Assembly: GCA_028984105.1 (NCBI GenBank)
Contig: CM054804.1
Span: 34,911,693 to 34,975,692 of the forward strand
DNA length: 64,000 bases
From: Lavandula angustifolia
Lineage: Eukaryota; Streptophyta; Magnoliopsida; Lamiales; Lamiaceae
Direction of reading: 5' to 3'
Of the stretch, positions 33,786 through 45,243 are shown one piece after another. The notes under the pieces are model-generated. The model ran no database searches. It was not told where the DNA came from and saw only the letters and a list, made by a program, of their open reading frames with translations. Both the position numbers and the translations under genes were made by a program. Position 1 is the stretch's first letter; every line of letters starts with the position of its first letter.

Positions 33786-34009
33786 CTTTTTCCGTCCCGC
33801 CCGATTTGTCTTGTATTTCTTTTCGATCCGTCTCATCCGACTTGTCTTGTTTCTTAAAAAGGAAAATATTTACTACTCAAACTGTCACTTTTTCCTTGTG
33901 GGACCTATCTTTCTACAGACAATCACTCACTCATCTACACACAACCACCCATTCATCTTAATCCCCATGCAGGAAAAAAAACAAGGCAAGTCGGACGGGA
34001 CAGTGGGAG
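33786..34009. repeat. Stowaway-like MITE, copy 5
   Basis: CTTTTTCCGTCCCGCCCGAT to the complementary GTCGGACGGGACAGTGGGAG before TA. Orientation opposite to copy 1: the GTGGGACCTA block reads on the plus strand. Confidence 0.82.
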
Positions 34010-34127
34010 TACCAAACACAAACACACAAAACTCCAAAAGAAAAAAGAAAAACAATAATGAAAGATAAAAAGAAAACCTAACAACCCTACCAAGACATAT
34101 TCTCCTTTTCCTTAACCACCCCCCTCT

Positions 34128-34129
<2 letters not shown>

Positions 34130-34161
<32 letters not shown>
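34130..34161. repeat. TA microsatellite upstream of the BAG gene
   Basis: About 16 uninterrupted TA units, 240 bp before the start codon. Useful as a length marker. It may also overlap the core promoter. Confidence 0.9.
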
Positions 34162-34164
<3 letters not shown>

Positions 34165-34398
34165 TAATCTTTCTGAAACTAATCTCTTCAACACACAAAG
34201 TTTTGAACAAACATATTTAAATTCTTTAGGTGGGATTTTGATTAGGCAATGGGATTTGTATGTAAACATTAATTCTGACATTGTGGGTCAGAATTTGGTT
34301 CTATTCTTCCTACATAGGTATGTTCTTAGCTTAGCAGACAAGCACACTCACTCATAAGCTTTTATTCTTCCCAATCTTTCTTGCAATATTTCTCAAGC
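34162..34398 (+). promoter_or_regulatory. 5' UTR/promoter of the BAG gene
   Basis: Upstream of the ATG at 34399, with UTR-like sequence (CTTTTATTCTTCCCAATC) close to the start. No TATA box can be chosen safely next to the TA repeat. Confidence 0.35.
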
Positions 34399-36604
34399 AT
34401 GAATAAGAACTACTTGCTGAGAATGAAGTGTAACAAGGCCAATGGAGTTCCCTCCCCCTCCCCCGGCCCCACCCGCGGCGGCGAGTGGGAGGTCAGGCCC
34501 GGAGGGATGCTGGTGCAGAAGAGAACTTCAGATTCTAACCACAATTCAAATCAGATTCCAAACATCAAAGTTAGAGTGAAATTTGGCTCATCTTATCATG
34601 AACTTGTCATCACTTCTCAAGCCACTTTTGGTACTATTATGATTGGATTAATATCTTAAACTTGTAAATCTTGAATGTGTTGTTTGATCATGGATTTGAG
34701 ATTTTGAATCATTGATGCAGGTGAGCTGAAGAAAATGCTAGTGGGCCCAACTGGGCTGCACACACAAGATCAGAAGCTGGTTTATAAGGAGAAGGAGAGG
34801 GACTCGAAGTCTTTTCTTGACACTTGTGGAGTGAGAAATGGATCCAAGATTTATTTGATTGAAGATGATGTGAGCCGAGAGAGGCGTTGCCTTGAGTCGC
34901 GAAAGAACGCCAGATCGGAGAATGCAACGAAAGAAATTGCAGCTATCAGATTCGAGGTTGATAAGCTTGCCAAAGAGGTAAAAAAAAAAAGATTTATTAA
35001 TCAAAATTATTTTTTATTATTATTTTTTTATGACGAGGAACCGCAGCTGCTATCTTTGCGCATATGATAAACCTCGCTCTCGTGCAATAGCCTGCAAAAC
35101 AAACAAGAGACTTAAACCACCCTTAAGGCGTACAAGATAAACCTCTCCTGTGCAATAGCCTGCAAATCACACAATAGAGTTAAACCTTTAAGGCGCACGG
35201 GATAAACCTCGCTCTTGTGCAATAGCTTGCAAATCACATAAAATAGTTAAACCACTCTTAAAGTGACAGGGTGATAAGTTCACATAACGTGTTCAATGGA
35301 ATTTGAATCCATAATCTTTTGATTCCGAGTCATCCACCTTCATCGTTATGTCATTCCATAGAGACTATTAATCAAGATTATTTTTTCTTATTTGCTTTTC
35401 TTGAATAATTTTTTTTTAAATTGACAGGTGGCATCAATGGAGTTGGAAATTAATGGAGGCAAGAAAGTAGTGGAGACAGTTCTATTGAGTTTGATTGAAG
35501 TGTTGATGACACAGCTAATAAAGCTGGATGCAGTTGCTGCTGATGGGGATGTGAAACTGCAGAGAAGAATGCAGGTACAAAATTCAGTCAATAANNNNNN
35601 NNNNNNNNNNNNNNNNNNNNNNNNNNNNNNNNNNNNNNNNNNNNNNNNNNNNNNNNNNNNNNNNNNNNNNNNNNNNNNNNNNNNNNNNNNNNNNNNNNNN
35701 NNNNNNNNNNNNNNNNNNNNNNNNNNNNNNNNNNNNNNNNNNNNNNNNNNNNNNNNNNNNNNNNNNNNNNNNNNNNNNNNNNNNNNNNNNNNNNNNNNNN
35801 NNNNNNNNNNNNNNNNNNNNNNNNNNNNNNNNNNNNNNNNNNNNNNNNNNNNNNNNNNNNNNNNNNNNNNNNNNNNNNNNNNNNNNNNNNNNNNNNNNNN
35901 NNNNNNNNNNNNNNNNNNNNNNNNNNNNNNNNNNNNNNNNNNNNNNNNNNNNNNNNNNNNNNNNNNNNNNNNNNNNNNNNNNNNNNNNNNNNNNNNNNNN
36001 NNNNNNNNNNNNNNNNNNNNNNNNNNNNNNNNNNNNNNNNNNNNNNNNNNNNNNNNNNNNNNNNNNNNNNNNNNNNNNNNNNNNNNNNNNNNNNAGTCAA
36101 TAATATATACTCCTTTCATCCCGCTATTAACGATTCACTTTCTTAATTGAGATGTTCATTAAAAATGGTATCATTCCAAATTTAATAAATTTTAATATCA
36201 TCTTTCTTATTTTATCATCTTCTCTCCTACTTATAATTTAATTTATTAATATCTCACTTATCTTCTCTTCTACTTTATCGTTTCTATCTATCTTAATTTA
36301 TCAACTACTTCTTTTAATACTACTTTATTATCTACTTTCTTAATAATGCTAATTCGTAAAATAAATGAGGCCGGTAATAGCGGGGACGGGGGAGTATGAA
36401 TTAAATTAATCCTCAAAAAATGACATCTTTAATTAATTGCATGTAATCTTGAAGGTGAAAAGGGTGCAGAAGTTGATTGAAACACTTGATGTGGTCAAGT
36501 TTGAGAATTCTCAACAAACTTATCAGAAGCAGCAAAAATTGAACAAGTATGGGAATTTGAATGCCGGTCAAGTGGTGGTGACAACAAAATGGGAGACATT
36601 CTGA
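34399..36604 (+). CDS. BAG family molecular chaperone regulator (ubiquitin-like plus BAG domain)
   Basis: Four exons: 34399-34630, 34721-34977, 35428-35574, 36455-36604. Frame kept, 261 aa. Order: the clade signature GGEWEVRPGGMLVQKR (27-42); a ubiquitin-like domain at about 56-126 (IKVRVKFGSSYHELVITSQ, LVGPTGLHTQDQKLVYKEKE, SKIYLIED); then a helical BAG domain at about 145-225 (AIRFEVDKLAKEVASMELEI, IEVLMTQLIKLDAVAADGDV). It ends VVVTTKWETF, the conserved tail of plant BAG1-4 proteins. By family knowledge the BAG domain binds the Hsp70/Hsc70 ATPase domain and the ubiquitin-like part may link to the proteasome; plant members act in stress and cell-death control. Intron 2 holds a SINE and intron 3 a 500-N gap plus a MITE, but the exons on both sides of the gap join in frame and the protein looks complete. 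Confidence 0.94.
35030..35362 (-). repeat. tRNA-derived SINE (family D, copy 1) in BAG intron 2
   Basis: On the minus strand: GACATAACGATGAAGGTGGA (A-box-like), GGATTCAAATTCCATTGA (B-box-like), then CGTTATGTG and three tandem units of about 65-70 bp, each with GCAAGCTATTGCACAAGAG-like and GAGGTTTATCCCGTGCG-like sequence. The head aligns with the SINE at 49230-49512. Confidence 0.65.
35595..36094. other. Assembly gap, 500 N
   Basis: Exactly 500 N, a conventional size for a gap of unknown length. The bases before it (TTCAGTCAATAA) and after it (AGTCAATAATATAT) share AGTCAATAA, so the two contig ends may simply overlap. Confidence 0.98.
36110..36394. repeat. Stowaway-like MITE, copy 6, in BAG intron 3
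   Basis: CTCCTTTCATCCCGCTATTA to AATAGCGGGGACGGGGGAG between TA dinucleotides. The interior has diverged ATCTACTTTCTTA-like units, as in copy 4 (12450-12737). Confidence 0.8.
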
Positions 36605-36727
36605 TCAAGGTTTATTCTCAGTTCAAGAAAGTTTGCTGTGATGAAGTATGATTAAAATGGTATATATATAGAGTTATGCACATATGTTGTTATATATTAT
36701 GAAAAAAATATGGAGGGTGTAGGGAAA

Positions 36728-36943
36728 TAGGGCGTGGATCATGTGGGAACCCGTGTTTAATTTGAGAACGAAAATCATATATAATCATTATATGTTTTGT
36801 GCATAATCCCAATGTTTTATATGCTAAAAGACATGTAATTTTACATTATGCATAATCCTTTTATATTTTTTTGTAGAAGATAAAAATATAAAATTATATT
36901 TTTTTGCATAAAATATATAAGGATTATGCATAAAATAGATAAA
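36728..36943. repeat. AT-rich fold-back MITE (family B, copy 3), right end lost
   Basis: Left arm AGGGCGTGGATCATGTGGGA and TTTAATTTGAGAAC match family B, with a TTATGCATAA-rich centre. The right arm is cut off where an Emigrant-like copy begins. Confidence 0.6.
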
Positions 36944-36947
36944 ATTA

Positions 36948-37078
36948 CAGTTAAATGCTCGATAAAGTAATAACCTTGGGATCGAGAAAAATATTCATTT
37001 AACGGGGTTATTACTTTATCGGACATTTTTTTAGTGCATTGACCTATATCGGGACCTAGAAAAAATATGTTTAAATTT
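36948..37078. repeat. Emigrant-like MITE, copy 6, truncated
   Basis: Starts CAGTTAAATGCTCGATAAAG and keeps the first inner arm (CATTTAACGGGGTTATTAC). The second half breaks down after about 37055. Confidence 0.7.
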
Positions 37079-37208
37079 ATAAATATATATATATCCTTGA
37101 TTGTTTATCATTTTCTTCTGAACTCACATTTTGGTACTTGTAAGATTGTTTAGCTTTTGGATCCTTCCTAAATGTATATAATAAAAAAATCGGTGTAAAT
37201 CGATACTT

Positions 37209-37415
37209 AAAGTGTAGATTTTTGGGACAAATCCGCCTTCCTCTGGCCCATTTCTGGGTGGCCTCTTGTTGGCCACCCGTCTCCGCCGCCACGTTGTGGT
37301 GGCGCCATGTGCAATAAAAAAATATTAAAGTTATAAAAGGTGGCCCACGATGCACGCGTGGCGGGCGTGATTGGTGGTGGCACGAAGTGGCACCCGAGAA
37401 ATGGGGAGATGATTT
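37209..37415. repeat. MITE with GCAATAAAAAAATATT core (family E, copy 1)
   Basis: TCCGCCTTCCTCTGGCCC on the left, GGTGGCC-rich arms, and a central GCAATAAAAAAATATTAAAG with TTATAAAAGGTGG. The same arrangement is seen at 46836-47038. Its right terminal repeat is poorly preserved. Confidence 0.6.
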
Positions 37416-37832
37416 GTAGCGATTTTGGGATGGTGAATCAAAAAAATTCAATATTACGTATAAATATCGGGTTTCAGCACGTTCTTGGACGGCCGCAGTG
37501 ACCCCCGTTTTTTAAGAATTGGAAAATATTTCTTAAAAAGAAGAAAAGACTTACAAATGTGCCACTCCGACTTAAATTTCATCAACTTCTCCTTTTTAAT
37601 GCTAATTTAAGAGTTTTTTTATTTATCATCAACTTTTTAAATTTCGCTTCCATTTGAAATGATGCGTTTTCAAATGGGACGAAATGAGTATTAAATACTC
37701 CACGCGTCCCATCAAACATGTCAGTATTCTTTTTCAAAGCCTGTTCACCGAACTTGTTCAATTTTCAAAAAAGAAAGTGGGTCTCACACCTTTAACAACT
37801 GAAATCAACTCAAAAATATTAATTAATTAAAT

Positions 37833-38006
37833 TGTTGTAAATATGTTTTATATATATACTTACAATATATTGTGATGACTATGTAAAACCTAAAAAGCTC
37901 ATTGCCCATTCTTGTACTCTATAAATAGAGGTCTCCACCCTCATAATAATACACATCTATTTCCTCTTTCTCTCTATTATTCTCTCATTCTATTTAGTTT
38001 ATAACA
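37833..38006 (+). repeat. Left LTR of the Copia element
   Basis: Contains TCTATAAATAGAGG at about 37918-37931, a good TATA box, followed by a CT-rich stretch. The right LTR has the same box at about 42607. Confidence 0.92.
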
Positions 38007-38219
38007 CGTTATCGGCACGAAAGACTCTTCTCAAAGGGACGAGACGATATCACGAAAGTACGGCGCAACGATTACGAGCATAATCGTTGTTGGAGAAGAA
38101 CATAGGCGGTTTCGCTTGCTCGATACATTCTATGTAGCAGTCTTAGCAAGCTTATGTACGAAGGCAAAGCACTCCCGGCACACAATACTCGGAACCGCTA
38201 ATACGGCTATCTATAATAT

Positions 38220-39215
38220 CTTAATATTCTTGAAGAATATTACTTGACTTTGTTCTCCGTAAGAGTAGCCAATAGATATTCCGAATAATATCGCATGCTC
38301 TTAAAGAGCAATTCAATATTACTTATTGCAATAATTTAATTGTTACACCGGAAAGCGTATGACATGATTAATATTCTTGAAGAATATTATGTGCTTTTGA
38401 TGAACAATTCATATAATATGTCTTATTGATGGTGAATATTGATTATTGAATTGTTATTATTGTTTGCTCAAGTAGTAACATTGATATTCTCAAATAATAC
38501 TATATGTTCTGAAAAACAATTGGGTTTCTCGAAAATATTAGTCATTCGCCATGAAGTCGTTTAATATAGACTAAATTGGTGCTTTCCGAAATAACACGAT
38601 TTGTATTCCCGAAGAATACTACATGTTCTTGAAGAATAATTCAAGATTTTGATTTTGACAAATGTTATATGTTCATAACTTTAATTGTGCTTTTAAAGTA
38701 AGCACAATTAACTACTACGTGTTCTTGGAATAACTAAAAGTTGTTATTTTGAAATCATATGTCACATCAATCTTAGTTTAATTATTGCTCACCAAGTAGC
38801 AACAATTAATATTCGTGATGAATATTGCATGTTCCCAAAGAACAATGTATAGATAAAGATATGTTGTAATTTAAAGTATTACCTAATTAAGTGGAGTGGT
38901 AGCAATAGCTCCTCTATGTTTGATAAGCTTGCATTTCCAATACCTATTGTTGCTTAATTTCTTTTCAAGAATAGATGTGAGATCCGGTAGATCTCAAAAT
39001 TCACAATTTATTGACTTCACGTATCATGAATAAAACTAAGTTGTTGCTCTGGAAGTAAGCACAATTATATTCTTGAAAAATGACCATATTGTGATAGTAA
39101 CATTACCATCACATGTTTGTGGAAATGCCTCAAATATAGTATTTTTATATACTTATTTAACTTTTGCTCCCGAAGTAGCATCATTTATATTCAGAAGAAT
39201 ATTAAATACTCTTAA
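38220..39215 (+). repeat. Repeated short inverted motifs in the Copia leader region
   Basis: TATTCTTGAAGAATA-type near-palindromes recur at about 38226, 38372, 38604 (TTCCCGAAGAAT), 38626, 38808 and 39186, interleaved with TGTTC...GAACAATT motifs and GCTC...GAAGTAGCAAC hairpins. The motifs keep a constant order, so this looks like a degenerate tandem array. TTCnnGAA is the core of a heat-shock element. Confidence 0.6.
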
Positions 39216-42200
39216 AGAAGCAACTCGCATTTTCGATGATAAATGTTATTGTTGAATGAAAAACATTATTCATGTCTTATTGACATTAATATACTTTCTT
39301 GATATCGATGTTCATCTCGCAATAAGAGGGCATGAGAGAGACAATAGAAATGAAGCATCCCAATAGGTTCGCTTAAAGATATAATTGATTATCCTCCCCG
39401 AAACTCGATACGAGTATATGCATCCTAAATTGCAAGATTTTCAAAGCTAGTGCATCGGAAATTATTGAAGGCTCCAGGAAGAGCATGTGTCATTCTATCA
39501 AATGATACGAAATCAACAATTAAGTTTGCCCTTACTTTAGTAAGTCTAGAAGAAACTTACTAAGTTTTAAGGATATCACGCCGCAATGGATACCATCTTG
39601 AAAAATAATATATAAAGGTAGTGATTCTTTTGTATTTGCTAGAAGCTAACAAAAGAAAAGTTATCACACTACCACCTTGAATGTATTACACATTCATAGA
39701 AATAAGTGAGACAAAACATGTCAGCGAACCGAAGTTCAAAGAGCTCTATGCTTTGACATGATAAGTTTGGACATCTGCAAACAACTTTGATGCGCAACAT
39801 AATTGAAAATTCATATGGGCGTTGCAGAGAGATCCTGAAGAATCTCTTAATTTCCATGAATGCTCGATTTCTATAAGAAATGTAGCACTTGGTAAAACTA
39901 CAATTTCAAAAATAAAGAGCTCAATTCCATCAAGAAGATTTGCCTTGATAAAGCGAGTGAGTTTATTAAACTCCAATTCCTCCTGACGAGGATTTATATC
40001 ATATGGCTTTGGAATTGAGATCGAATAATTAGTTGCTCATATCCATACTCAAAATGGTTTTGTACGTATAAAAGCGAGTCTCACATTAAGATTGTTATTA
40101 TGATGAAATAACGTTCCCAACATTTGGTGGAACATGTGTCACATTTGGATTCCGAAGTAATCAATGTGAAATCTACATCCAAGAAAAAGCACAAGAACAA
40201 ACTAGTCACATTTGGATTCCGAGTAATCGGTGTGAACAAGAAGTCAAAAGACTCACTTGCGAAAAGATTGCAAACCAACTTCTTGATGCTTTTCATTTTG
40301 TGTATATAAAAGAAGTGACAATGTTATACATTTCTTTGCAAAAATCCCCCAACAAGAATTCATGTCCCTTTGAAGGACAAGTATAAATGACAAAGAAATG
40401 TATTAAAATTTCGTCAAAAATATGGTCGACCAATTGGTTCTAAAAGAAATTTTGTGTCTAAGAAAAGGGGCACAAAATATGAACCAAACAATGACGACAA
40501 TGATTAATTAATCAAATGAAGTTCCGAAGAACTACAAGCGTACCGAAAATAGAGATCTCAAAATATTGGAGATATCAAATATCGTCGTGGACGCACGGCC
40601 GGCATTTTCGCCTTTTAATATGACTCTTGAAATGATAAAAGATGATCCTCAATGACGATCTATAAGAGATTGTCAAGATAGAAATAATTGGCCAAAAAGG
40701 AACGAAGTCATATAAGGTGAATTAATATTCCTTAGAAAGCCGGAAATATTTGGACCTGTAGTTCCAAAATCCGGAAAGTATATCCCCGAATGAAACAAAT
40801 GTGTCTTTGTTACAAAGAGAAATGAAAAATTGCGAGATATAGGGCAATACTCGTAATACAATATTTCTCTCAAAGACCGGGAATTAAATATGTACTCTCC
40901 ATTATTAGACGCCATTATATTTGATTAATCTACTTATGTCACAAAAGGCTTGCTATGCGCCTTATGGATGTAGTAAATATTTATCAATATGATTCACTAA
41001 ATAGTGACATATATATAAAGATCCCTGAAGGATTTAACTTGCTCAAAGCATGTAAGTCAAAAAGATGTTCAATTAGACTGTAAAAGTCATTGTAGGGGCT
41101 GAAATAGTACAGCCGTGTATGATATAATAAGAAGGACGAGTATTCCTTGACAGAAGGGTACATAAATGATGACTTGAGTTTGACTAAAACTCTTGAAGAG
41201 CATAATACTTATATGTATACTCCGTCCTAATGACTTACATAGAGCAAATCATTATGGATTATTTTATTCATTGATATGTTGATTTTAATATCCAACTCAC
41301 ATCCTTGTCGGCATTAGGGGGAGATATGAAATATAAAGATTGAATGCCGCAAATATCTCGTTGGATTAATCATTTAGATTCACGCACTATGAACCAGAAG
41401 TTCATCAAATTATTTAGTGCAAAAGGAGTGATTAAAATCTCATATACTTGTTGTATATGCACCATGAACAAACTGAAGTTCCTCATAGACAAAAATAAAT
41501 CAACTAATTCTCATTGACGCTACAAGCGTGAGAGATTTATTGGTGCTAAGAGATAAGAAGTCCGCGGAATACAAAATTAGAACATATCACTCCAAAATTT
41601 CTCCTGAAGAGGATATGTGAATTATTATGTACAAAAGTACTTGATGAAATCAACTCATGCCTAAAGACGGAGTTCGAATCTAAATACTTGGGTTGAACTA
41701 ATAATTGTTTCTACCTGCAGATCGAGCATCTCCCTAATGGAGTTATGCTAGTCGACCTACCTGAAGGTCTTTAAAGAGATTTTATTTTATTGCATCCACA
41801 TAGCTACCTAATGGTTGTTTCAATCACTTGAAGTGGATGGAGACTCATTTAGACACTATAGAAGATAACAAAAATGAGGGACCGGAAGTTCCTTACTTAT
41901 GTGCAATTGAAAATTTTAAAATGGATTGACCATCATTTGTTATCTTCGAGACAAACATGTTATTCTCTATGAAGATAGTTAAACTTGTGTTGCACATATT
42001 AGTGTAGACCTTAAAGATAACCTTAAAGATTGTTATCTTGAGGGGGAGTAACGCATTATAAATAATCCCCGAAGATTAGACCGACCCCTAAAGGTCAAAT
42101 GACCTGAGAAGGTCAAATGGTTGTACTCTTTTTTTCCTTTCTAAGTTTTTTCTCAAAGGGTTTTCTTAGTTAAGGTTTTTAACGAGGCATCAAATGCAAC

Positions 42201-42520
42201 ACACGGGTAAATGAGTCATTGAGATTGATTCATAAAAGAGCCAATGCAACACATGATCTCCAAAAGAGTGGCGGCATCAACATCCAAGAAATTCGCTCAA
42301 GTGACAACCTAAGCGGATTCTTTTACAAAGGCATTACCAACATTCAAGAAGTTGTTATACAAGATCGATATGCGCCGACTCAAGGATCAAGAATGACTAT
42401 ATTGAGGTGGAGCACGCATGTACTCTTTTTTCCTTCGTCCGGTTTTTATTCCAATGGGTTTTTCTGGCAAGGTTTTAACGAGGCAGCAGTTTCTTTTAGG
42501 GATGGTCAATCAAGGGGGAG

Positions 42521-42693
42521 TGTTGTAAATATATTTTATATATATACTTACTATATATTGTGATGACCATGTAAACCCTAAAAGCCCATTAGCCCATCTT
42601 GTACTCTATAAATAGAGGTCTCCACCCTCATAATAATACACATCTATTTCCTCTTTCTCTATATTATTCTCTTATTCTATTTAGTTTATAACA
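42521..42693 (+). repeat. Right LTR of the Copia element
   Basis: Near-identical to the left LTR from TGTTGTAAATAT to TTTATAACA. Differences include ATGTTTTATA versus ATATTTTATA and GACTATGTAAAAC versus GACCATGTAAAC. Confidence 0.92.
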
Positions 42694-42837
42694 TAAATGA
42701 GTTTCACACCTCTACCTCATAAACTAATTTTAAATTATTAATTAATGCATGAGTCTCACACCTTTATCAATTTACACCAATTTTTCTAAATTACCACACC
42801 GAAAAAAAAGTGGACAAACTCGGTGGGACGGAGAGAA

Positions 42838-43587
42838 TACTGAATTTACTCTATATAGTCACATCGGATGCCAATTCTCTTGACCCAACAACATTAGACA
42901 GCTATTAATTTAGTTTTTTTTTTTTTATTTGGGTGTAATTGATGATTACCTAATCTCCTCGCCACAAGATTCCTCTGTTTCTTGTAAGATGACGGAACAA
43001 TCGACCAACCAATTTCCAACAATCTTTTGGGCAAAATAATACCTAACTAACTACCACCATAAACTATTTTTATAAAACAATATGTTTGACTTTTAAACCC
43101 ACAATTAATCTTTATTTCATTATTAGGGGATATGCTTAATGCTCGTGACCTCTTAGAATGATTTAGCTACTCTATGCTCGTGACCCATGGCCCCTAATAT
43201 GTGCCTAAAAAGTACACAAGTAATAACAACTTTAGATTTAAATATCGTTCTCCTTAAATTTTGGATGATGATTGCATTCTTCGGCTATTCTGGGCTTGAG
43301 ATGATTACTAGTTCGTTTGATACGATGATTATTATTAATTGGTTCTTTTGTCACTTTATTGGTCGCCTGTTTAGGACTTTTTTCGATATCATTTGCGTTT
43401 ATTTGCATTGTTGAGGAAATGTCGCTTTTGGATCTTTCTTAAGATTGTACGTGTGACTTTTTCTTTATGATATAGACCGTAATTTACCAATTTTTAGTGT
43501 TTTGTTCTGGACCCTTTTTTCCGTGACCGGCATGCCAATAACCCTCGACTTAGTTTGCCTTGGAACTTCACTGTTCGATGTTTACCT
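42838..43587. other. Intergenic DNA
   Basis: No gene recognised. The 75-codon frame at 43187-43414 is hydrophobic and without family resemblance. Confidence 0.4.
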
Positions 43588-44078
43588 TTTTCGAATTTGT
43601 AATTTTAACACGAACATGTAAACTTATCAAATTAAAACAGGAAGTTTTAACTTTTTGCAATTCGAGACAAGCTCCAATCCCCAAATTTTTTTCGGCCGCG
43701 GAAAGCTAAGGTGGACGCCTAGGTGGACAATGCCAATCGAGAGCGCGAAGAAGAAGGTGAAGATAACAAGGGTTTTCTGTTGGAAGTCATAACCAACTCT
43801 TTGTCTTTTAAATTAAGTGTTTCAATTAATTGATTGTGCTGTGAATTTTCTGAAACCGTGTCTATATTATCCAAAAACGACATCGTTCGGCTTTAATGAT
43901 CTGACAAAATGGTCCATCTTGGGGACCTTATATGCTAAGCGATGTCGTTTTTGTATTTTCCGATAGCTGGAAAAACTTGGGGATGGAAGCGTGTCTCGAA
44001 TTGCAAAAAAAATGAAACTTCGTACTTTAATTCGCCAAATTTATAAATTCGTGTTAAATATGCAAAATTGAAAAAATT
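43588..44078. repeat. Inverted-repeat element with ~120-bp arms
   Basis: The left arm (about 43596-43690: TTTTAACACGAACATGTAAA, then GCAATTCGAGACAAGCTCCA) is the diverged complement of the right arm (about 43985-44075). In the middle a second pair, AAAACGACATCG and CGATGTCGTTTTT (43872 and 43944), is also inverted. Exact ends and target duplication are not clear. A MULE-type MITE is likely. Confidence 0.6.
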
Positions 44079-44385
44079 CTTGCTTTATTTGGTCATTACA
44101 TCTTTAATAAAATAATTAAGTTATTTACAAAATTTCTGTACGTAATTGATGCGTTCTGATTGGCTGAATGGATGATGACTTTAGGTAAGAGAAATTTCTT
44201 CTACGTTGTGGATAACGAATTACGGGCCTTGGATGGAAATTCTATTTGGGCCGTATTTCGGGCTTTTAAAATATTGTGGGCTTAATTTTTTTCTGTCTCA
44301 CGAGTTTGGCCTTGCAAATAACTAAAACAAAAGTTAATTTTATAATTTCGATCCACATTGACATGTGTACTTTATTTATATAGTA

Positions 44386-44609
44386 CTCATTCCGTCCCGT
44401 CCAGATTTATCTTGTATTTCTTTTCGGATCGTTCCACCCGACTTCGACTTGTTTCCTAAAAAGAAAAATAATTACTACACAAACTCCTACTTTTTTTTTG
44501 TGGGACCTACCTTTCTACACACAACTATACACTCATCTACACACAACCACTACTCATCTTAATCTCCATGTCCAAAAGAAACAAGACAAGTCGGGCGGGA
44601 CGGAGGGAG
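44386..44609. repeat. Stowaway-like MITE, copy 7
   Basis: CTCATTCCGTCCCGTCCAGA to GTCGGGCGGGACGGAGGGAG between TA dinucleotides, with the GTGGGACCTACC block on the plus strand. Confidence 0.86.
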
Positions 44610-44698
44610 TAGTAACTAGCTACTGAGACGAGCATTATAGGAATATATATATCATTTCATAGTAATTATAGAATTCATAAGATATACTAAACCTTGTA

Positions 44699-44872
44699 CA
44701 GTTAAACCTTGATAACGTAATAACCTTGGAACCGAGAAAAAATATTCATTTAACGAGGTTATTACTTTATCGAATATTATTTTAGTGCATTGACCCATAT
44801 CGGAACCGGAAGAAATTATTATCTTAGCGAGATTATTATTTTATCGAATATTACTTTATCGAGGTTAAACTG
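44699..44872. repeat. Emigrant-like MITE, copy 7
   Basis: CAGTTAAACCTTGATAACGT to ATCGAGGTTAAACTG between TA dinucleotides. Confidence 0.84.
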
Positions 44873-44920
44873 TATTTTCTATGCAACACTTGTTGGGAAT
44901 AGATACGATAAAAAAATATA

Positions 44921-45121
44921 CTCCCTCCCTCTCATATTTATTGTCCCCAAACTTTCCGGCACGAGATTTAAGGAGAGTCGTTGATTGTGAGTAAAGATGG
45001 TGGGACCCTTAAAAAAGATTGATTAATTGTATGTAATAATTTGCTATTTTAGGAAAAATGGACAACAATTGTGGGACGTCCCGAAAAGGAAAGAGAGACA
45101 ATAATTATGGGACAGAGAAAG
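44921..45121. repeat. Stowaway-like MITE, copy 8
   Basis: CTCCCTCCCTCTCATATTTA to ATTATGGGACAGAGAAAG between TA dinucleotides. Resembles copy 2 (2754-2953) more than copy 1. Confidence 0.8.
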
Positions 45122-45243
45122 TACAATTTATTTATCCAACTTGATTTTAAACTTTACTATTATATTTGTGGTACTATAAATTCAGAATTATGCTCTATGA
45201 CGATGACATTTATATGTTACAAAGAACATACAATAGACTAGGG

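Larger units (their letters stand above)
37833..42693 (+). mobile_element. Ty1/Copia LTR retrotransposon, decayed
   Basis: Two LTRs of 174 and 173 bp (37833-38006, 42521-42693), each TGTTGT...AACA, are flanked by the 5-bp duplication TAAAT (37828-37832 and 42694-42698). A polypurine tract (CAAGGGGGAG) precedes the right LTR. Just inside it, 42243-42330, is the end of a Copia RNase H reading (HDLQKSGGINIQEIRSSDNL). A second GAGGGGGAGT lies near 42041. The remaining coding region has so many stops that gag, integrase and reverse transcriptase cannot be followed. The two LTRs differ at several sites, so the insertion is not recent. Confidence 0.92.
37698..42837. repeat. Stowaway-like MITE split by the Copia element
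   Basis: The left part 37698-37832 begins CTCCACGCGTCCCATCAAA after TA. The right part 42694-42837 ends ACTCGGTGGGACGGAGAGAA before TA. The repeated internal phrase GGTCTCACACC / GAGTTTCACACC stands on both sides, so the Copia element landed inside this MITE. Confidence 0.78.

Noticed and set aside
35388..36150. Long open frames on both strands across the gap
   Set aside because: They are open only because they translate N; the real coding here is BAG exon 3, ending at 35574.
4804..36604. A functional gene cluster linking the two lipid genes (TAM41, LPLAT)
   Set aside because: They are on opposite strands, separated by about 11 kb of transposons, act in different organelles, and are ordinary single-copy housekeeping genes; chance proximity is the simpler reading.
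37077..37451. 124-codon minus-strand frame
   Set aside because: Runs through a MITE of family E; codons reflect the GGTGGCC-rich arms.
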